Below, piece by piece: positions 1 to 11,227 of a stretch of 36,056 nt of DNA. The stretch spans positions 1-36,056 of the forward strand of contig JAFTVM010000014.1 in the NCBI GenBank assembly GCA_017465745.1, written 5' to 3'. Origin of the DNA: Oscillospiraceae bacterium. Its GTDB lineage: Bacteria > Bacillota > Clostridia > Oscillospirales > Oscillospiraceae. The notes below the pieces were generated by a model. The model was given only the letters and a program-made list of their open reading frames with translations, was not told the DNA's origin and searched no databases. Positions within the stretch are counted from its first letter, which is position 1; every line of letters starts with the position of its first letter. The position numbers and the translations under genes are program-made.

Positions 1-1299
1 ACCCTGGACACCTGGTTCTCCTCCGCCCTGTGGCCCTTCAGCACCCTGGGCTGGCCCGATGAGGACGCAGAGGACCTGAAGTATTTCTATCCCACCAATA
101 CCCTGGTCACCGGCTATGACATCATCGGCTTCTGGGTCAGCCGTATGATCTTCTCCGGCCTGGCCTACACCGGCAAGGCCCCCTTCGACACCGTCTGCAT
201 CCACGGTATCGTCCGCGACAGCCTGGGCAGAAAGATGTCCAAGTCTCTGGGCAACGGCATCGATCCCCTGGTGGTCATCGAAGAGTACGGCGCCGATGCC
301 CTGCGCTTCATGCTGGTGGACGGCTCCACTCCCGGCAACGACATGCGCTACTCCGAGGAGAAGGTCAAGGCCGCCCGTAACTACGCCAACAAGCTGTGGA
401 ACGCTTCCCGCTATGTGCTGATGAGCCTGGCTGAGGATGCCAAGATCCAGCTGCCCGATGCAGCCGATCTGGAGATCGCCGACAAGTGGATCCTGTCCAA
501 GCTGAACACCCTGATCGCCGAGGTCACCGAGAACCTGGAGAAGTACGAGATGGGCATGGCTGTCCACAAGATCTACGACTTCAGCTGGGACGCCTACTGC
601 GACTGGTATATCGAGCTGACCAAGGCCCGGCTGTACGCCGAGGACGAGAAGCGCAAGCAGACCGCCCTGTCCGTGCTGACCTACGTCCTGGACCAGACCC
701 TGCGCCTGCTGCATCCCTTCATGCCCTTCATCACCGAGGAGATCTGGCAGAGCCTGCCCCACCAGGGCGAGAGTCTGATGGTGGCTCAGTGGCCCCAGTA
801 CCGTGAAGAGCTGAACTTCAAGGCAGAGGCTGACGCCATGGAGTCCGTCATGGAAGCCATCCGCGCCATCCGCGCCCGCCGCGCCGACATGAACGTGCCC
901 CCCAGCAAGAAGGCCGCTCTGTACGTCCTGACCTCCAAGTCCCAGATCTTCGCCGAGGGCGAGGGCTTCATCCAGCGTCTGGCCTACGCCGACTCCGTGA
1001 CCATGCTGGAGACCGAGCCTGAGAACCTGGACGGCATGGTGACCATCACCACCGCCGACGCCAAGCTGTATATCCCCATGGGCCAGCTGGTGGATGTTGC
1101 CAAGGAAGTGGAGCGCATCACCAAGGAGCTGGAGAAGGCAAAGAAGTTCCTGGCAAGCCTGGAAGGCAAGCTGAAGAACGAAAAGTTCATCTCCCGCGCC
1201 CCCGAGGCCGTCGTCGCCGCCGAGCGTGAGAAGGCAGCCAAGACTGCCGATCTCATCGCCCAGCTGAGCGAGAGCCTGGCTGCCATGCAGAAGATGTAA
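1..1299 (+). CDS. valS: Valine--tRNA ligase, C-terminal part (5' end outside window)
   Basis: This is a class I aminoacyl-tRNA synthetase that charges tRNA-Val in the cytoplasm. The reading frame is already open at base 1, so about 432 C-terminal residues are present and the N-terminal Rossmann half with HIGH is missing. The visible part begins with LDTWFSSALWPFSTLGWP, typical of ValS. The catalytic KMSKS loop follows at nt 232-246. Next comes a helical anticodon-binding domain (for example WDAYCDWYIELTKARLY). The protein ends in a Lys/Glu-rich coiled coil (KEVERITKELEKAKKFL...), the ValS tRNA-binding arm, which separates it from IleS and LeuS. The gene is closed by a strong terminator immediately downstream, so it ends its transcription unit. 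Nothing in the visible part looks broken. Confidence 0.97.
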   Translation, partial: TLDTWFSSALWPFSTLGWPDEDAEDLKYFYPTNTLVTGYDIIGFWVSRMIFSGLAYTGKAPFDTVCIHGIVRDSLGRKMSKSLGNGIDPLVVIEEYGADALRFMLVDGSTPGNDMRYSEEKVKAARNYANKLWNASRYVLMSLAEDAKIQLPDAADLEIADKWILSKLNTLIAEVTENLEKYEMGMAVHKIYDFSWDAYCDWYIELTKARLYAEDEKRKQTALSVLTYVLDQTLRLLHPFMPFITEEIWQSLPHQGESLMVAQWPQYREELNFKAEADAMESVMEAIRAIRARRADMNVPPSKKAALYVLTSKSQIFAEGEGFIQRLAYADSVTMLETEPENLDGMVTITTADAKLYIPMGQLVDVAKEVERITKELEKAKKFLASLEGKLKNEKFISRAPEAVVAAEREKAAKTADLIAQLSESLAAMQKM

Positions 1300-1312
1300 T
1301 TGAAAACGATTC

Positions 1313-1344
1313 GTGCCGCAGATCTTCGGATCTGCGGCACTTTT
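1313..1344 (+). terminator. Rho-independent terminator of valS
   Basis: A perfect 12-bp stem (1313-1324 with 1329-1340) is closed by a TTCG tetraloop and followed by TTTT. It starts 13 bases after the valS stop codon. Confidence 0.93.
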
Positions 1345-1370
1345 GTCATCAAATCTTAAACATTTTGTTC

Positions 1371-1398
1371 TTGTACATGCATGACACCGTGCTATAAT
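1371..1398 (+). promoter_or_regulatory. Sigma-A-type promoter for the lipoprotein gene
   Basis: The -35 is TTGTAC (1371-1376), followed by a 16-bp spacer and -10 TATAAT (1393-1398). The -10 is preceded by TGC, giving an extended -10. It lies between the valS terminator and the start codon at 1420, which has an AAGGGGG ribosome-binding site. Confidence 0.75.
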
Positions 1399-1419
1399 GA
1401 TATTAAGGGGGTGTAAAGT

Positions 1420-3237
1420 ATGAGAAGAATATTGATCGTTATCCTGGCGCTGCTGCTTCTTTGCGGCTGCGGTGCCGATGTGGAACCTACGGTTCCGCCC
1501 ACTCAGCCCACCCAGCCGCCCATTCCCTGGACGGAGGAGGTGGGAATTCCCTGGGATGCCGAGGGGGTGCTGCTGGAGATCCCGCTGACCATTCCTGATG
1601 GTCTCCATTATTCCGGCGGCATGGGCTTTGACGGGGATCTGCTGCTTTGGAGTGTGGATACCCACCGCACCGACATCACCACCACGGAGCTGTGTCTGGT
1701 GGAACTGGACGACGGACATATCATCGCCCAACGGGATATCGCGCTGAGCGAGTACGTGACGCCCCAGGTGCTGGGGGATGACCTCTATCTGTGCGACCGC
1801 ACTTCCGGTCAGATTCTGCAGCTGGACAAGGAACTGAAAACCATCAGGCAGTGGAATACCGAACCCAACGAGGGCAGCTGGTACATGGGTGACGGAGAAA
1901 AGCTCTACCAGTTTGATATGGAGGAGCATTTCACTGTCCGGGATCTTTCCACCGGGCAGTCCGGTCCGGTGATCGAGGGGGATCCAGCATATGCCTGGAT
2001 GACCTGCTATGACGGCTACATGACGATGGAATACTACAGCCCCGATACCGGTGCGAAAACGCACGGCGTTCTGGACCTGTACACCGGTGAGATCCTTTAT
2101 CCCGATCTGGATGAGGAATACAGCTCCATTTCCTACCAGGACGGCAACTGGCTGTGCAGCAAGTATCTGGATGGATACATCTTTTACTTCAGCGCGGACG
2201 GCGCGCCCTTTCAGCGGCTGCCTCGTCAGGAGGATCACGTGACCATGCTGCCGGAGGGCTATCTGCTGGAAACAGCCACCGACAACACCTGTCTGCGGCT
2301 GTATGACCTGGAGGGCAAGCTGGTATCCTCTGCCTGCATCTTTGAGTCCGGCAATGGCTACCCCAAGTCGGAGATGATCTGGAATGAGTCCCTGGGGGGC
2401 TACTTCCTGCAGGTATTCAGCTATGATGAAAATGCCCGGCTCCTGTTCTGGGACATCAGCAGATCTGCAGGCGGCGGAGACCTGGAATTCATGGAGATTC
2501 CCACTCCGGAAGAGGCCCAGGTGCAGCTGCAGCAGCGGGCGCAGAAGATCGGTCAGGAACATGGTCTGATTATCAAGGTGGGCGACGACTGCGATACGGT
2601 CTTCGACGAGTTCTCCGCTGAGATCGTCACCGACTGGGATCAGATCACCATGGCGCTGGATACGCTGGAGGAGGCCCTGGAAGCCTATCCCGACGGCTTC
2701 ATTCAGCAGCTGCGCCATGATAATATCCGCAGCATTGAGGTCCAGCTGATCACCAATCTCTGGGCCGATGGCAGTGGCCGCTACGGCGACGGCTACGCCG
2801 CCTTTGCCCAGCCCCTGTGGGATCATTATCTGTTGGTCATGGATATCGAGGACACTTCTGCCCAGACCTACTATCATGAATTTTCCCACATCATCGACGT
2901 TTATCTGGAATGGGAGGCAGGCCAGCGGGAGGGTGCCCTATTCAGTGAAGAAGGCTGGGATTCCTTCAACCCCGGTTGGTTTACGGACTATTCCTACGAC
3001 TACAGCGACGAGCATGCTCTGGAGGATTACAACAGCTTCGTTGATGGCTACTCCACCATCAAACCCACGGAGGATCGGGCACGGGTCATGGAATACGCCA
3101 TGGCGGGGGGCGAATGGGTATTCGAGGATGCGCCGATACTGTACAGCAAGCTGGAATATTACAGCAAATGTATCCGGGATGCCTTCGACACCACCGGCTG
3201 GCCGGAAATCACCCGCTGGGAGGAACCGCTTCAATAA
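1420..3237 (+). CDS. Lipoprotein with C-terminal HExxH metalloprotease-like domain
   Basis: The 605-residue protein starts with a lipoprotein signal peptide: MRR, a hydrophobic run, then a lipobox-like LCGC with the likely lipidated cysteine at residue 17. A Pro/Thr-rich linker follows (about 22-36). Residues about 40-370 form repeated short strand-rich units (...LYLCDRTSGQILQLDKELK...) compatible with a beta-propeller-like sensor domain. The C-terminal part contains YYHEFSHIID with H486-E487 and H490, a gluzincin zinc motif. About 60 residues later comes PTEDRAR, whose E551 could be the third zinc ligand. I infer a membrane-anchored extracellular zinc hydrolase. I do not recognise a named family, and substrate and role are unknown. 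It is transcribed alone, with its own promoter and two terminators behind it. Confidence 0.8.
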   Translation: MRRILIVILALLLLCGCGADVEPTVPPTQPTQPPIPWTEEVGIPWDAEGVLLEIPLTIPDGLHYSGGMGFDGDLLLWSVDTHRTDITTTELCLVELDDGHIIAQRDIALSEYVTPQVLGDDLYLCDRTSGQILQLDKELKTIRQWNTEPNEGSWYMGDGEKLYQFDMEEHFTVRDLSTGQSGPVIEGDPAYAWMTCYDGYMTMEYYSPDTGAKTHGVLDLYTGEILYPDLDEEYSSISYQDGNWLCSKYLDGYIFYFSADGAPFQRLPRQEDHVTMLPEGYLLETATDNTCLRLYDLEGKLVSSACIFESGNGYPKSEMIWNESLGGYFLQVFSYDENARLLFWDISRSAGGGDLEFMEIPTPEEAQVQLQQRAQKIGQEHGLIIKVGDDCDTVFDEFSAEIVTDWDQITMALDTLEEALEAYPDGFIQQLRHDNIRSIEVQLITNLWADGSGRYGDGYAAFAQPLWDHYLLVMDIEDTSAQTYYHEFSHIIDVYLEWEAGQREGALFSEEGWDSFNPGWFTDYSYDYSDEHALEDYNSFVDGYSTIKPTEDRARVMEYAMAGGEWVFEDAPILYSKLEYYSKCIRDAFDTTGWPEITRWEEPLQ

Positions 3238-3241
3238 CCGC

Positions 3242-3273
3242 AACGGTGCAGACGCAAGTCTGCACCGTTTTTT
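3242..3273 (+). terminator. Terminator after the lipoprotein gene
   Basis: A 12-bp stem (3242-3253 with 3258-3269) with a GCAA loop runs into a six-T tract. Confidence 0.92.
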
Positions 3274-3281
3274 ATGAAACT

Positions 3282-3318
3282 GCCCGATTGCGACTGCATA
3301 CGCAATCGGGCTCTTTTT
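3282..3318 (+). terminator. Second, tandem hairpin terminator ahead of spoIIAA
   Basis: An 11-bp stem (3282-3292 with 3301-3311) with an 8-base loop is followed by TCTTTTT. It stands only 9 bases behind the first terminator and 36 bases before the spoIIAA start. It may insulate the sporulation operon from read-through or act as a leader attenuator. Confidence 0.75.
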
Positions 3319-3353
3319 ATACTGTAACCATCCAATACAAAGGAGGACTATCT

Positions 3354-3671
3354 ATGCAATTTACCAGCTTTCTGGATGACGGCCGTCTGACAGTGGCCCT
3401 CACCGGAGAGATCGACCATCACTGCGCCAAGGGATACATCGGCGCCATTTCCGCCAAGATAGAAGCCTATACCCCGGAGGTATGTATTCTGGATTTTTCC
3501 GAGGTAAGCTTCATGGATTCGTCCGGCATCGCCGTGGTTATCAATGCCCTGCGGGATATGAAAGCCATCGGCGGACAGCTCATTCTGACTGCCATCGGCC
3601 GCCAGCCCATGCGTGTTTTCCGGGCATCGGGCATCGACCAGCTAGTTGATATCAGGGAGGCATTTGTATGA
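3354..3671 (+). CDS. spoIIAA: Anti-sigma F factor antagonist SpoIIAA
   Basis: This 105-residue STAS-domain protein is the switch that frees sigma F in the forespore. Unphosphorylated SpoIIAA binds SpoIIAB and releases the sigma factor. The regulatory serine lies in SFMDSSGIAVVI (S56/S57). By alignment with Bacillus the second serine is the residue phosphorylated by SpoIIAB. The start at 3354 is chosen because AGGAGGA sits just upstream. The open frame extends further back, but that part is not STAS-like and crosses the two terminators. The gene is first of the spoIIAA-spoIIAB-sigF operon, and its TGA overlaps the ATG of spoIIAB (ATGA). No clear sigma-H promoter was recognised in the short space after the hairpin. 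Confidence 0.95.
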   Translation: MQFTSFLDDGRLTVALTGEIDHHCAKGYIGAISAKIEAYTPEVCILDFSEVSFMDSSGIAVVINALRDMKAIGGQLILTAIGRQPMRVFRASGIDQLVDIREAFV

Positions 3672-4099
3672 AATTCGGAAATTACATGACATTGGAATTC
3701 CCAAGCAAATCCAGCAACGAGGCATTTGCGCGCACAGCGGTGGCCTGCTTCGCCGCCCAGCTGGATCCGACCCTGGAGGAACTGGGGGATATTCGTACTG
3801 CTGTCAGTGAGGCAGTGACCAACTGCATCGTCCATGCGTATCCGGAAAAGCTGGGGGCCATCATGCTGCGCTGCCGGATCCTCAAGGACAACACCCTGGA
3901 TATCGTCATCCGGGACAAGGGCGTTGGGATCCCCGATCTGGAACAGGCCCGCCGTCCCAGCTTCACCACAGGCGGCAGTGACCGCAGCGGCATGGGCTTT
4001 ACCATCATGGAAAGCTTCATGACCACATTTGAGGTGACCAGCCAGCCGGGGAAAGGCACCTCCGTCCATATGCGCCGGAAGATCCGCCAGCGGAAATGA
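3668..4099 (+). CDS. spoIIAB: Anti-sigma F factor / serine kinase SpoIIAB
   Basis: This 143-residue GHKL-type ATPase holds sigma F inactive and phosphorylates SpoIIAA. Visible motifs are the N-box (EAVTNCIVHAYP), the G1 box (DKGVGIPD) and the G2 region (GSDRSGMGFTIM), the full ATP-binding set of the family. Length is normal. Start and stop both overlap the neighbouring genes by 4 bases (ATGA at 3668 and at 4096), indicating translational coupling of the three-gene switch. Confidence 0.96.
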   Translation: MKFGNYMTLEFPSKSSNEAFARTAVACFAAQLDPTLEELGDIRTAVSEAVTNCIVHAYPEKLGAIMLRCRILKDNTLDIVIRDKGVGIPDLEQARRPSFTTGGSDRSGMGFTIMESFMTTFEVTSQPGKGTSVHMRRKIRQRK

Positions 4100-4803
4100 C
4101 CAGAACGGAAGAACTGATCCGCTTATCCCAGGCGGGGGACGCAGCGGCAGGGGAGATGCTGGTGACGCAGAATACGGGGCTTATCTGGTCGGTGGCCCGG
4201 CGGTTTCAGGGCAGGGGCGCGGAAATGGACGACCTGTATCAGCTGGGTTGTCTGGGGTTTCTGAAGGCGGTGGAGGGGTTTGATCCGGCATTCGGCACCC
4301 AGTTTTCCACCTACGCGGTGCCGAAGATCGCCGGAGAGATCCGCCGGTTTCTGCGGGATGACGGCGCGGTGAAGGTCTCGCGCACCATCAAGGAGCAGGC
4401 CGCAGCCATCAAGACGGTACGAAACACCCTGACCAATGTGCTGGGCCGGGAACCCACGGTGGGGGAGATCGCCCGGCAGACCGGATTCACCCCGGAGGAG
4501 ATCGCCATGGCGGAAACCGCCACTGCCGCCACGGAATCCATCCAGCGCCAGACCGGGGAGGAGGGCTTCAGCCTGGAGGATGTGCTGACGGATCCGGATT
4601 CGGAGGAGCGGATGCTGGAGCATATAGCCCTGAGCCAGGCGATTGAGAAGCTTCCTGAGCGGGATGCTTTGGTCATCAAGCTCCGTTACTTTCACGCCCT
4701 GACCCAGCAGCGGGTGGCGAAGGTGCTGAATGTCAGCCAGGTTCAGGTTTCGAGGATTGAGAAGAAAGCGCTTGCACAGCTGCGTCAGCTGATGCAATCA
4801 TAG
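4096..4803 (+). CDS. sigF: RNA polymerase sporulation sigma factor SigF
   Basis: This 235-residue sigma-70 family protein drives the first forespore-specific transcription. Region 2 is clear (DLYQLGCLGFLKAVEGFDPAFGTQFSTYAVPKI), followed by the GEIRRFLRDDGAVKVSR segment typical of SigF/SigG. Region 3 and the C-terminal region 4 helix-turn-helix (RVAKVLNVSQVQVSRIEKKAL) are also present. The position directly after spoIIAA-spoIIAB identifies it as SigF rather than SigG. No strong terminator is visible before the next promoter at about 4815. Confidence 0.96.
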   Translation: MTRTEELIRLSQAGDAAAGEMLVTQNTGLIWSVARRFQGRGAEMDDLYQLGCLGFLKAVEGFDPAFGTQFSTYAVPKIAGEIRRFLRDDGAVKVSRTIKEQAAAIKTVRNTLTNVLGREPTVGEIARQTGFTPEEIAMAETATAATESIQRQTGEEGFSLEDVLTDPDSEERMLEHIALSQAIEKLPERDALVIKLRYFHALTQQRVAKVLNVSQVQVSRIEKKALAQLRQLMQS

Positions 4804-4814
4804 AAATTACCCCC

Positions 4815-4843
4815 TTTACCTTTCGGCGAAAATCGGGTAAAAT
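4815..4843 (+). promoter_or_regulatory. Candidate sigma-A promoter for the helicase gene
   Basis: TTTACC (4815-4820), 17-bp spacer and TAAAAT (4838-4843), 32 bases before the ATG at 4876. The -35 is only a partial match. Confidence 0.5.
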
Positions 4844-4875
4844 AGCACCATCACGAATATGGATAGGTGCGCACT

Positions 4876-7308
4876 ATGAATGAATCCTATGATACCCGAT
4901 TTCTGACCGCCCGGCGGCAGTATATCGCTTCTCAGTTTCAAAATCTCAACAACATGCAGCAGGAGGCGGTGCTGACCACCGAGGGACCCCTGCTGCTTCT
5001 GGCGGGTGCAGGCTCCGGCAAGACCACGGTGCTGATCAACCGCATCGCCAATCTGATGAAATATGGCTCCGGTGCGGACAGCTATGAGATCCCGGACACC
5101 GTGACGGAAGAAGATGTGGAATTCCTGGAGTCCGCGGCCAACATGGAGCTTTCTGAGCTGGACCGCCACCGGGCTGACTGGCTGTGTGCCGTCCGTCCCG
5201 CAGCGCCCTGGAGCATCATCGCCATTACCTTCACCAACAAGGCTGCCAACGAGCTGAAGGAGCGGCTTTCCGTTCTGCTTGGCCCCGAAGCCCAGGATAT
5301 CTGGGCCATGACCTTCCACTCCGCCTGCTGCCGGATTCTGCGGCGGGAGATCGAGCGGATGGGATATTCCCGCAGCTTCACCATCTACGATGCTTCCGAC
5401 TCCGAACGGGTCATGAAAGACGTCATCAAGGACATGGGCCTGGACGACAAGACCTTCCCCGCCAAGGTGGTGCTGGGCGCCATCAGCAAGGAAAAGGATA
5501 ACCTGACCAGTCCCCAGGATCTTCTCGACCGGGCGGAGGCTGCCAACGATATCCGCCTGCTGCATATTGCCCGGGCTTATGAAAAGTATCAGACCCGGCT
5601 GCGCGACAACAACGCCCTGGATTTTGACGACATCATCTGCGTCACTGTCCGGCTGCTGCAGGAGCATGAGGAAGTGCGGAAATACTATCAGCGGAAGTTC
5701 CGTTACGTTCTGGTGGACGAGTATCAGGACACCAACCATGTCCAGTACCTGCTGACCAGCCTGCTGGCCGGCGGTTATGAGAATATCTGCGTGGTCGGTG
5801 ACGATGACCAGTCCATCTACCGCTTCCGGGGCGCGACGATTGAGAATATTCTCTCCTTCGAGCAGCAGTACCGGGGTGCCCGGGTGATCCGTCTGGAGCA
5901 GAATTACCGCTCCACCCAGTCCATCCTGAATGCTGCCAACGCTGTCATCGCCCACAATATCGGCCGCAAGGGCAAGAAGCTCTGGACGGCCAACGGCAGC
6001 GGCGATCCCATCACCATTTACGAATCCGCCGACGAAGGCGCAGAGGGCAATTTCGTGGCCGGAAAGATCCTCTCCGGCTGCAAGGGCAACAAGGGCTTTA
6101 AGGACTACGCCATCCTCTACCGTACCAACGCCCAGTCCAACGCTCTGGAATTCGCATTGAAGCGCAACGGAATCCCCTACCGGGTCATCGGCGGTATGCG
6201 CTTCTTCGACCGGGCGGAGGTCAAGGATATGCTGAGCTACCTGTGCGTCATCAACAACCGGGCAGATGACCTGCGCCTCAAGCGCATCATCAACAATCCC
6301 GCCCGGGGTCTGGGCGCGAAAACCATCGAGACCGCTGACCGCCTGGCCCAGGCGGAGGGCAAGCCCCTGTACAGTGTCATTTCCGATCCCTATTCCTACG
6401 GCCCTCTGGAAAAGCCTGCCATGAAGCTGATGCAGTTCGTCTCGCTCATCGAGGGCCTGGCGGAGCTGCTGGAGACCGGTATGACGCTGCCTGAATTCTA
6501 TGATGAGGTTCTCGAGCGTACCGGCTACGCCGCCATGCTGGAAAGCAAGCCCACCGAGGAAAACAAGACCCGGCTGGAAAACGTCAGGGAACTGAAATCC
6601 AGCATTAATTCCTATGTGGAAAATGCGGATACCCCCACTCTGGCAGGCTTCCTGGAAGAAATCGCCCTGTATACCGATCTTGAGACCTACAACGATTCCG
6701 ACGACTGCGTGGTGATGATGACCATGCACTCGGCCAAGGGTTTGGAATTTCCTCACGTGTTCCTGGTGGGCTTCGAGGATGGCCTGTTCCCCGGTATGCG
6801 TGCCATCGGAGACCGGGAGGAAATGGAGGAAGAGCGGCGGCTGTGCTACGTGGCCATCACCCGGGCCAAGCAGACCCTGACCATCAGTTACGCCAAACAG
6901 CGTATGCTCTACGGCCGTACCGCAGCTGCCATGAAATCCCGCTTCCTGGGAGAGATCCCGGAGGATTATGTGGTACATAAGGGCGGTATGAAGCCGCGGC
7001 CTGAGCCTGTCTACGGCGGTTACGGTGGATACGGCGGCTACAGCGCTTATCCCAGAAAGCCCAGCCCCCAGCAGATCGCCCGGAAGGAGCATATCAAGCG
7101 CAGTGAGGTTTCCGGGCTCACCGGCAAGACGGCTGCTTACCTGGACCTGAACAAGGGCGATATGGTCATGCATGCCGCCTTCGGCAAGGGCATGGTGGTG
7201 TCTGTCATGAAAATGGGCGGAGACGCTCTGCTGGAGATCGCCTTCGATGACATCGGTACCAAGAAGCTGATGGCAAAGACGGCGTCTGTGCACATGAAAA
7301 AACTGTAA
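4876..7308 (+). CDS. pcrA: PcrA/UvrD-type ATP-dependent 3'-5' DNA helicase
   Basis: This 810-residue superfamily 1A helicase acts in nucleotide-excision repair and in clearing replication-transcription conflicts. Motifs in order: Q-motif region near the N-terminus (NNMQQEAV), Walker A AGAGSGKTT (residues 43-51), motif Ia TFTNKAANEL, motif II VDEYQDTN, motif III GDDDQSIYRFRGA, motif IV QNYRST, motif V TMHSAKGLEF and motif VI AITRAK. Domain 1A carries an acidic insertion of about 50 residues before the TFTNKAA motif. A Gly/Tyr-rich linker (GGYGGYGGY) precedes the C-terminal domain that in PcrA contacts RNA polymerase. The ATG at 4876 is preferred because AGGTG lies 6 bases upstream; an in-frame GTG at 4867 falls inside that site. 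A small sporulation gene follows after 37 bases. Confidence 0.95.
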   Translation: MNESYDTRFLTARRQYIASQFQNLNNMQQEAVLTTEGPLLLLAGAGSGKTTVLINRIANLMKYGSGADSYEIPDTVTEEDVEFLESAANMELSELDRHRADWLCAVRPAAPWSIIAITFTNKAANELKERLSVLLGPEAQDIWAMTFHSACCRILRREIERMGYSRSFTIYDASDSERVMKDVIKDMGLDDKTFPAKVVLGAISKEKDNLTSPQDLLDRAEAANDIRLLHIARAYEKYQTRLRDNNALDFDDIICVTVRLLQEHEEVRKYYQRKFRYVLVDEYQDTNHVQYLLTSLLAGGYENICVVGDDDQSIYRFRGATIENILSFEQQYRGARVIRLEQNYRSTQSILNAANAVIAHNIGRKGKKLWTANGSGDPITIYESADEGAEGNFVAGKILSGCKGNKGFKDYAILYRTNAQSNALEFALKRNGIPYRVIGGMRFFDRAEVKDMLSYLCVINNRADDLRLKRIINNPARGLGAKTIETADRLAQAEGKPLYSVISDPYSYGPLEKPAMKLMQFVSLIEGLAELLETGMTLPEFYDEVLERTGYAAMLESKPTEENKTRLENVRELKSSINSYVENADTPTLAGFLEEIALYTDLETYNDSDDCVVMMTMHSAKGLEFPHVFLVGFEDGLFPGMRAIGDREEMEEERRLCYVAITRAKQTLTISYAKQRMLYGRTAAAMKSRFLGEIPEDYVVHKGGMKPRPEPVYGGYGGYGGYSAYPRKPSPQQIARKEHIKRSEVSGLTGKTAAYLDLNKGDMVMHAAFGKGMVVSVMKMGGDALLEIAFDDIGTKKLMAKTASVHMKKL

Positions 7309-7345
7309 TGCGGCTGCATATCCTGTCCTGACAGGGGGGATATGC

Positions 7346-9932
<2,587 letters not shown>

Positions 9933-9937
9933 CACAA

Positions 9938-9972
9938 AACAGCACCTCCGGAGAATCGGAGGTGCTGTTTTT
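9938..9972. terminator. Bidirectional terminator between ligA and the convergent small gene
   Basis: The stem 9938-9950 pairs with 9957-9969 around a GAGAAT loop. It has T's after it on the plus strand and an A-run before it, so it can stop both ligA and the minus-strand gene ending at 9980. Confidence 0.88.
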
Positions 9973-9979
9973 ATGCAGC

Positions 9980-10189
9980 TTACAGAGAGAAATCTTCTTC
10001 GTCATACTTGGAAAAATCCAGAGGCTTCGCCTTCTTGGGGATGCGCTTATAGGGGTCGTAACGAAACCGCAGGCACTGGGAATCAATATTCTGGACGCCC
10101 TTTTTGGCGCACAGGACGGTATTGTCGTCCAGACGGGTGCTGTGGGCGCAGTAGATGCAGGCACGTTCGATCTTCTTACGGAAAAGCAT
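9980..10189 (-). CDS. Small conserved four-cysteine protein of unknown function
   Basis: This 69-residue cytoplasmic protein has cysteines in a C11-x2-C14-x12-C27-x11-C39 pattern that could bind zinc. A basic middle part (RFRYDPYKRIPKK) and an acidic tail (KYDEEDFSL) follow. The start is set at the ATG at 10189 because a GAGGTG ribosome-binding site lies 6 bases upstream; an alternative GTG three codons earlier lies within that site. The gene runs in the same direction as ylbJ, 30 bases downstream of it. I recognise no named family. Confidence 0.7.
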   Translation of the reverse strand: MLFRKKIERACIYCAHSTRLDDNTVLCAKKGVQNIDSQCLRFRYDPYKRIPKKAKPLDFSKYDEEDFSL

Positions 10190-10219
10190 TGTGGACACCT
10201 CGCTTGTGTGATGACCCGA

Positions 10220-11143
10220 TTATACTATAACCGGACTCCGATTTCCACATCTTTTTTCATTTTTTCTCAACCCAAATCCGAGAACCACAGCAAAAACTGC
10301 TGCAGATACCTGAAAAACGGGGGAAACTGCTCCCGGGCAGAAGAAGGAAGCGGCCAGCATGGACACAGCGCACTGGAAGATCTTTCCCGGGAAATACAGA
10401 TGGGTGAAGATCCCTTCTGCCACGCTTGCGGTCTGCAACATCACGCACAGACCCCCGAATGCAGCAAAGCCTGCTGCAAGGACTGTTCCCAATTCGGGAT
10501 TTACAGATTTCAGTGCCAGGCATCCGTTGGAAAGTTCGAGAATGCCGTAAACTGCGATTCGTCCCCAATCCGGAAGCAGCCACAGCACCCACCTGTCCAG
10601 GATCGACAGGATCACCCGGAACAGGATCACCCATCCACACACCCCTGCCATAGCCCGAATCGCGTCAAAAAGCGCCTGGTGCAGCTTGACGGGCGGTGCA
10701 CAACTGGATGCAGGCTGTGCTTTTGGAAAAACCAGCCGCAGTGCGAAAACGCTGACCAGGCAGCAAATCCAGACGATCATGCCTCTGGCACTGCTTCCCA
10801 GAGCCGGAGCGATGACGCCGAACAGAAAAGATGGCCCGGGACAATTGCACAGCACCACCATCCGTCGGGCATCCGCCCGGCACAGCTGTCCTGCACGGTA
10901 GGCGCTGGCTGCATTGCCTGCACCCACGGGATATCCCCCCAGGATTCCTGTCAGCAGAAGCCCGCCGCCGGACAGGGAGCTTGTCAGCATGCCCGACAAC
11001 AGAAAAAAGGGGAAAAGACTGGGGATCAGGGTCTGGATGCACAATTGAAGACCCTCTGCTGCGCCATCCATGGCAGTTTTTCCGTCCAGGATCAGTACCA
11101 GCATCCCCAAAGCCCATCCAGCGCAGGACAAATATTGCTTCAC
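10220..11143 (-). CDS. ylbJ: Sporulation integral membrane protein YlbJ-like
   Basis: This 307-residue polytopic membrane protein has about eight hydrophobic segments and belongs to the nucleoside-recognition (Gate) type. Supporting features are IPSLFPFFLLSGML, the GGYPVGAG motif, LCNCPGPSFLFGV, and FGGLCVMLQTASV near the C-terminus, all characteristic of YlbJ. In Bacillus YlbJ is needed for spore cortex/coat assembly under sigma E. It is shorter than Bacillus YlbJ (about 400 aa). The start is GTG 11143, with GAGGTGA seven bases upstream. It is divergent from yqfC, another sporulation gene, so the 84-base gap probably holds promoters for both. Confidence 0.85.
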   Translation of the reverse strand: MKQYLSCAGWALGMLVLILDGKTAMDGAAEGLQLCIQTLIPSLFPFFLLSGMLTSSLSGGGLLLTGILGGYPVGAGNAASAYRAGQLCRADARRMVVLCNCPGPSFLFGVIAPALGSSARGMIVWICCLVSVFALRLVFPKAQPASSCAPPVKLHQALFDAIRAMAGVCGWVILFRVILSILDRWVLWLLPDWGRIAVYGILELSNGCLALKSVNPELGTVLAAGFAAFGGLCVMLQTASVAEGIFTHLYFPGKIFQCAVSMLAASFFCPGAVSPVFQVSAAVFAVVLGFGLRKNEKRCGNRSPVIV

Positions 11144-11227
11144 CGTTCATCACCTCGGAAGAATCTATGTCCATCCGGGAAAAAGTATCCCGCGCGCGCA
11201 TAGAATTCTCCCAAAGGAGGTGGCCCC

